Positions 59,902 to 64,000 of a DNA stretch of 64,000 bases are shown here, piece after piece (the stretch's first letter is position 1; each line of letters starts with the position of its first letter). Source of the stretch: Rhizophagus irregularis. Taxonomy: Eukaryota; Glomeromycota; Glomeromycetes; Glomerales; Glomeraceae. The stretch is from positions 2,650,001 to 2,714,000 of the forward strand of contig NC_089451.1 in NCBI RefSeq assembly GCF_026210795.1, in the 5' to 3' direction. The position numbers and the translations under genes were made by a program. The notes beneath the pieces are model-generated. The model was given only the letters and a program-made list of their open reading frames with translations. It had not been told where the DNA came from and ran no database searches.

Positions 59902-60376
59902 CTAAGAACTAAATTGGTTCGGACCGAATTTAATATTCTTTAATGATGGATTTTTTTCTGCCTGGAACCAGTTTAGCCGCTTTTTAGAACCCAACTTATT
60001 CTTTACAGAATCAATTAGTAACTTACAGAAATTACATTGCTGCTCTAATGTATAACTTTTATTGATTATAGACAAAGTTAATGATCCAGCCACAGACTTA
60101 AACCGATATTTAGATCAGTTTCAACAATACATCTAAATTTGAAGTTGAATTTCTTAACGAAGGAGGAGTATTTAAACATCAACAATAAGACAAATAGAAA
60201 TCATAGAGTCACAGTGTCACAATGTCATTAAGTCATCATTGAGTCTCAAAAATTTTATCTGTTGTATCGTACTTACATTCATAATGTTCATCGCATGTGC
60301 ATGTTGTTAAGTTATCGCACCTTACAACGTAACCGTCGTATTCAGTGAACTCACCGTTACATTTTCGATGATCACC
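59902..60376 (-). CDS. Possible exons of a small Cys-rich spliced gene
   Basis: On the minus strand a consensus acceptor ttttttccag at about 60377 precedes an open block with closely spaced cysteines (HRKCNGEFTEYDGYVVRCDN then TTCTCDEHYEC). It contains a strong donor gtaagt at about 60267 and otherwise stays open to about 60238. Further downstream an acceptor-like ggtttaag (about 60100) precedes VAGSLTLSIINKS...QQCNFC, again ending in gtaagt. The Cys spacing would suit a small secreted, disulfide-bonded protein, but no first exon or signal peptide was found and the phases of the two blocks do not join. Tentative. Confidence 0.3.
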
Positions 60377-61079
60377 TGGAAAAAAGTTAGCAGGTAATTA
60401 TTAGACAATATTCTAGCATAAACTTAGTCATTATTATAAGGTACTTTTTTAGATAAAGTGAGAAAGTTGTCTTTAAATAATAAAGGACCCCGAGTTATAT
60501 AGGGGAGATCGGCACACATTTACTATTAGCTCTACGCATTTCTTTAGGCCGGCACTATGTAATGCTGGTCGGCATTATCCACAAATGGAAGCCACGTGAT
60601 CGGTAAAGCTGGACAGAACTATAGTAATGTCAGCCTACATTACCGTTAGATTGAGAACAAAATTACGATTCATTTTTGTCCCATACTATGGCTTTGGCTC
60701 TGATCGAGTTACCAGTGCTTTACCTATTATTACTTCTTCATTGCTCGAAATTTTAACATTAGAAAACGCGATTATTATAACTTGCTTCTATTAGTAATTA
60801 ATTATTATTTGAGCTAATTATGCATTTGAATATTGTATTTTCACTAATTATACTTGTATACAGTAGTACGTTATATCGGTTCTGATTTACCAAAAAACTG
60901 ATCATTTGATCATTGACATATTAGTAATTGTACGTGAAAGGTATGAGTTATTTCATTTTAATTAATTAAAATTTATAGCTATGATGATTTGAAAATGATA
61001 AATCAAAAATAGGGAACGATTTCCTGAAAAAATTTTTATTACGAAAAGAGTAAATTTCACTTTTCTAAAAATCAATTTT
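60377..61079. other. Intergenic
   Basis: No gene recognised; contains ccacgtgatcgg at about 60592. Confidence 0.4.
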
Positions 61080-61255
61080 AAAGAAATAGATTATGACAAA
61101 TCTTAATTTTAACATATAATGATAATATTAAAATGATAATTAAAAATTTTATTAATGTAGTGAAATATAATACTGATTAAAAGAGTTAGAGATTAAGATT
61201 AAATTGAAGGTATGAAAATTGATTGAATCGTATATTAGATAAATTTGACTTGTTT
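61080..61255 (+). pseudogene. Relic of the channel gene last exon
   Basis: Matches the end of copy D (about 42345-42587): aaagaaatagattatgacaa, acatataatgataatattaa, aatgataattaaa[a/g]attttattaat, gattaaaagagtta and gtatattaga[t/g]aaattga. Many small deletions and frame losses. Nothing of the upstream exons is visible nearby. Confidence 0.85.
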
Positions 61256-61574
61256 AATTTTTAATATTTAATTATTAAAATAGATTGATTATACTTAATA
61301 GTAGTTTTATGCTGGCTTTTATTTATTTATTTTTGGATTCGTTAAAAACCGTGATATTCACGTGACTGAATATTTGTATTTTAGATAATTGATTGTAATA
61401 AAAATTATCATAAAAATAAAAAAATAAAAAATAAATAATAAAATTTTAAATTTTTTTTTATTACTTAAAGTGAACAAAGTTACAGTAAAAATTACTAATA
61501 TCCTATTACTAAGAGTCTAAGACCAAAGCAATTCCGCAACTGTAAACCAAATCGCGATCAGACCTTGCGGAACT
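61256..61574. other. Intergenic
   Basis: The first 80 bp may be worn channel 3' flank (tttttaat...ttttatgctggcttttatt). The rest is AT-rich. Confidence 0.4.
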
Positions 61575-61700
61575 GATGCGATGCCACCTCGTTAGAAGAG
61601 TATGTCGAAGAAGCGCGGGCGCGAGTCATGGACATACGCCCAGGCAGCGTACCAAGAAAACGAAAAAAAAAGAAAAAACTGGGACCAGTAATATGACCAA
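61575..61700 (+). pseudogene. GC-richer coding-like fragment, family unknown
   Basis: One plus-strand frame reads CDATSLEEYVEEARARV then MDIRPGSVPRKRKKK, a plausible acidic helix followed by a basic tract, in a patch much richer in G+C than its neighbours. No start, and the flanking frame is lost in A runs. Could be a fragment of a mobile or host gene. Confidence 0.35.
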
Positions 61701-62199
61701 ATAAAGGGGGGAATAAAAAAAAGCGGAAGCTGAAAAAAAAACCCCCCAAGGACGCCGAAAGAAAAAGAAAAAACTGCTCCCTACTATACACCTAAATTAA
61801 TAATATTCATTGAGTCCTAAAACACTTTTATGAATATTCATAACTATTGTGGCCCTATAAATTTTAGTTTTATCAAAGCACACTTATTTTCTAATAACAC
61901 GCTACAAAGTAATACAGATTTAGCGAATGATTTTTTCTCTGTCTATTTTACGTTGAATAATGCAAATGTAGATTTGACTCAACTTATTATTTAGTCAAGT
62001 GATAGTTTATCAGGTGGCAACAGAAATTACCAATAAGAGATAAACTACGTAGAGACGGATTTGTGTTGCCGGAATTACAATAGTTTAGATCATGGAAATT
62101 AGGCTGACATTATTAGCTGCCTTCATTCCGGATGTTGATCATTTCTGCCAAAATTAACCGTAATTCCGGATATATTCGGATTTTTTTAACCGAATACTA
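61701..62199. other. Intergenic
   Basis: Nothing recognised. Confidence 0.4.
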
Positions 62200-62512
62200 A
62201 CTGGGTTAAAAATAAAAACTTTTAAATCTTTTTTATTCAAATTCAAATTCTAAAATTTGTAATAACAAATTTTTTTTTTTCTTCTAGAATCAGAAAAAAT
62301 TGCTGACGATAAAATATCTATTTAAATTGAATATTAGAATTTCGGAAGCTTGGGATAAATTTTATTAATACTTGTTCTCCATTTAGATTATAGAAAAAAA
62401 AAGAAAAAAAAAATAGAACGATTCGAAGGTAATAATAATTAACTATTTTTGGTTTAAATTAAGATTTGTTCCAAATCTAATTAGGTTAGGCAGTTAATCT
62501 TATTCATATTTT
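62200..62512 (-). repeat. Relic of the channel-family 5' flank, minus strand
   Basis: Read on the minus strand, taacctaattagatttgg, ttaaaccaaaaatagttaat and gaaattctaatattcaattt follow the order seen at 36488-36560 and 29640-29850 upstream of copies D and C. Confidence 0.6.
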
Positions 62513-63649
62513 TGTACTACATTTCATTTAAAAAAAAAATCTAATCTTTAATAGCTACGATGACATAAAATTTCGAATCAGGGGTCATAATAAAAAAGAT
62601 TATGCGATTTACTGCACGAAAGGTTTTAACTATTAATTTTCTTATTTAAAAAATCTAAATTAGTAAAACTCAAAAAGTGGGAAAGTGGGATTTAACCATA
62701 TATGAAAATTTTGCATGACAGTGATTATAAATCAGATTACAAGCATGCATATGCAACAAAAATATTCATCCGAATGAAATTATTTTTTTTTTTGAAAAAT
62801 CAAAATTTAGTTTAATATGATTTGATATGACAAACTGTTATTATTATTATTATTATTTATTATTCGTCGAATATGATCAACATCGAAAAAATTTCCAGGA
62901 AATTTTATTTGTCTTTTATTTGTAAATATTCGATGAAATGATAATCAGTAGGTAAAGATCAGAATAAATATATATATAATAGTTATTGCGTCAGTTACAA
63001 AAAAAAATATCAATTATTTATCACTCCGTCAAAATCAGTAGAATATGATAAATATGATATAAATTATTAAATATTTATTTGGTTCTATTGGAAAAATCGA
63101 AGAAATTATGTTGGCAATTAAGAAAATTCATAAATTTATTTATTTTGTTGTATTTTTTTTATTAATGTTTATTTAACATTATTTATTTTATTTTATTTTA
63201 TTTTACTTTAGAAGAGATGAATACATCGTCAGATACTGACTCGTTATGACAAAAAGGCATAATATAAGTACAAATCTAGACTAGATATACAAAATCCAAC
63301 CGGCGGACTCACCTTTCGTTAGAAAGAACTGACTAATGGAGAACTAGTTGCCATAGCCCATAGCAGGGAGCGAACGAAGGGAATTAGAAACTAAAGTAAA
63401 AACAGGGGGATGCGTAACTAGAAGTAAATAAAGTGTTGTGTATACCACGGTTGGTTGTGACCGAAGTCTGTGTGAAATCATGATCTACCACCAATAGGGC
63501 TACGATCTACACCTTCTAGGCCTTGTCGATTATTTTGTGTTTGTTTGTGATTCGATCATCACAAATCGGAATCAAATCCCAAATCAGAAATCACAATAAA
63601 AAAATTTTTAGTAATTAAATAACGAAATAATATCATTTTTCCTAAAATA
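62513..63649. other. Intergenic
   Basis: A ttattatta microsatellite lies at about 62838-62865. 63280-63540 is less AT-rich but has no recognised frame. Confidence 0.4.
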
Positions 63650-64000
63650 GACTATGAAAGACCATTACAGTTGTATACAGCTCTAAATGAAAATGAAACG
63701 ATGAATTGGGAAATGAAACAATAATCCTTTTTTTTTTTAATGAATAGAATTTGGGATTTGTGATACTTTGAGGCTAAATCATATTCGACGCCTAAACAAT
63801 TTTGGCGAAGATAATAAAAAGTAAAAAAAAACTTCTGCACGAATTCTTCTAAATGGATGCGAAAAAAAAACAGTAAAAAATACAAGATTTTTTTTTTAAA
63901 AAAAAAAAAAGAAAAAAAAGAAAAAATTTACAAGAAACAAGCATTCGCTTAAAAACTTTATCCTATCATCGGAACATTATGTAAGTAATAAATTTGAAGA
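63650..64000 (-). repeat. Channel-family 5' flank relic at the right edge, minus strand
   Basis: On the minus strand: gaattcgtgcagaa, cgccaaaattgttt, tttagcctcaaagta and ccaaattctattcatt, in the order found at 36795-36890 and 17385-17440. It points to another copy, possibly inverted, at or beyond this end. Confidence 0.65.

Noticed and set aside
61558-61791. 77-codon minus-strand frame
   Set aside because: Opposite of the GC-rich fragment and A tracts; the plus frame is more protein-like.

Overview
The window looks like nuclear DNA of an arbuscular mycorrhizal fungus (Glomeromycotina, Rhizophagus-like). This is inferred from the very AT-rich sequence with long A/T homopolymers, the many short GT-AG introns of about 55-120 nt, and the gene families present: Sel1 repeats, BTB-BACK-TLDc, the fungal-type kinase family with an ITDLGLCKP-like motif, SPRY membrane proteins and CCHC-knuckle ORF1 proteins. 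No rRNA, tRNA or CRISPR array was recognised.

Layout. 1-832 is the 3' end of a Sel1-repeat gene. The dominant theme is a direct-orientation array of one large multi-exon gene family: an N-terminal WD/beta-propeller-like region followed by a six-helix TRP-type ion channel. Copy A is at 3162-8427, copy B at 17821-23356, truncated copy C at 30537-31041 and copy D at 37299-42587. Each long copy has 11 exons at matching positions, including a 25-nt microexon. Only B reads as an open frame throughout (1574 aa). A lacks one base in a T run, D has an 11-bp deletion in the pore segment, and C keeps only exons 1-2. Copies B, C and D share 5' flanks, and B and D also share a 3' flank. Worn pieces of the same family lie at 61080-61255 (+ strand) and at 62200-62512 and 63650-64000 (5'-flank relics, - strand). 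The array is therefore a birth-and-death cluster, with a near-identical tract between B and D that suggests gene conversion.

Between the copies are a 0.68-kb tandem triplication (9130-10878), a degenerate LINE-like ORF1 (12236-14374, -), a kinase pseudogene (14655-15290), a non-autonomous hAT element with an 8-bp target duplication inserted into an older foldback MITE (24525-25763), and an unknown Cys/Gly-rich gene broken by a TAA-flanked PIF/Harbinger-like element (25988-28941). After C comes an intact BTB-BACK-TLDc gene (33045-34549). After D come a divergent pair: a polytopic membrane SPRY gene (43491-45997, -) and a two-helix membrane protein (46478-47680, +).

48246-51278 is a complete hAT transposon: perfect 8-bp target duplication, terminal repeats, and a four-exon transposase of 780 aa with a BED finger and hAT dimerisation motif. 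From 51.5 kb to the right end the sequence is mostly small inverted-repeat elements, simple repeats, a second kinase pseudogene (57030-57830), possible small Cys-rich exons (59902-60376, -) and relics. Several frame breaks fall in homopolymers, so assembly error cannot be excluded for those. All exon joins were worked out by hand from splice consensus and comparison between copies.
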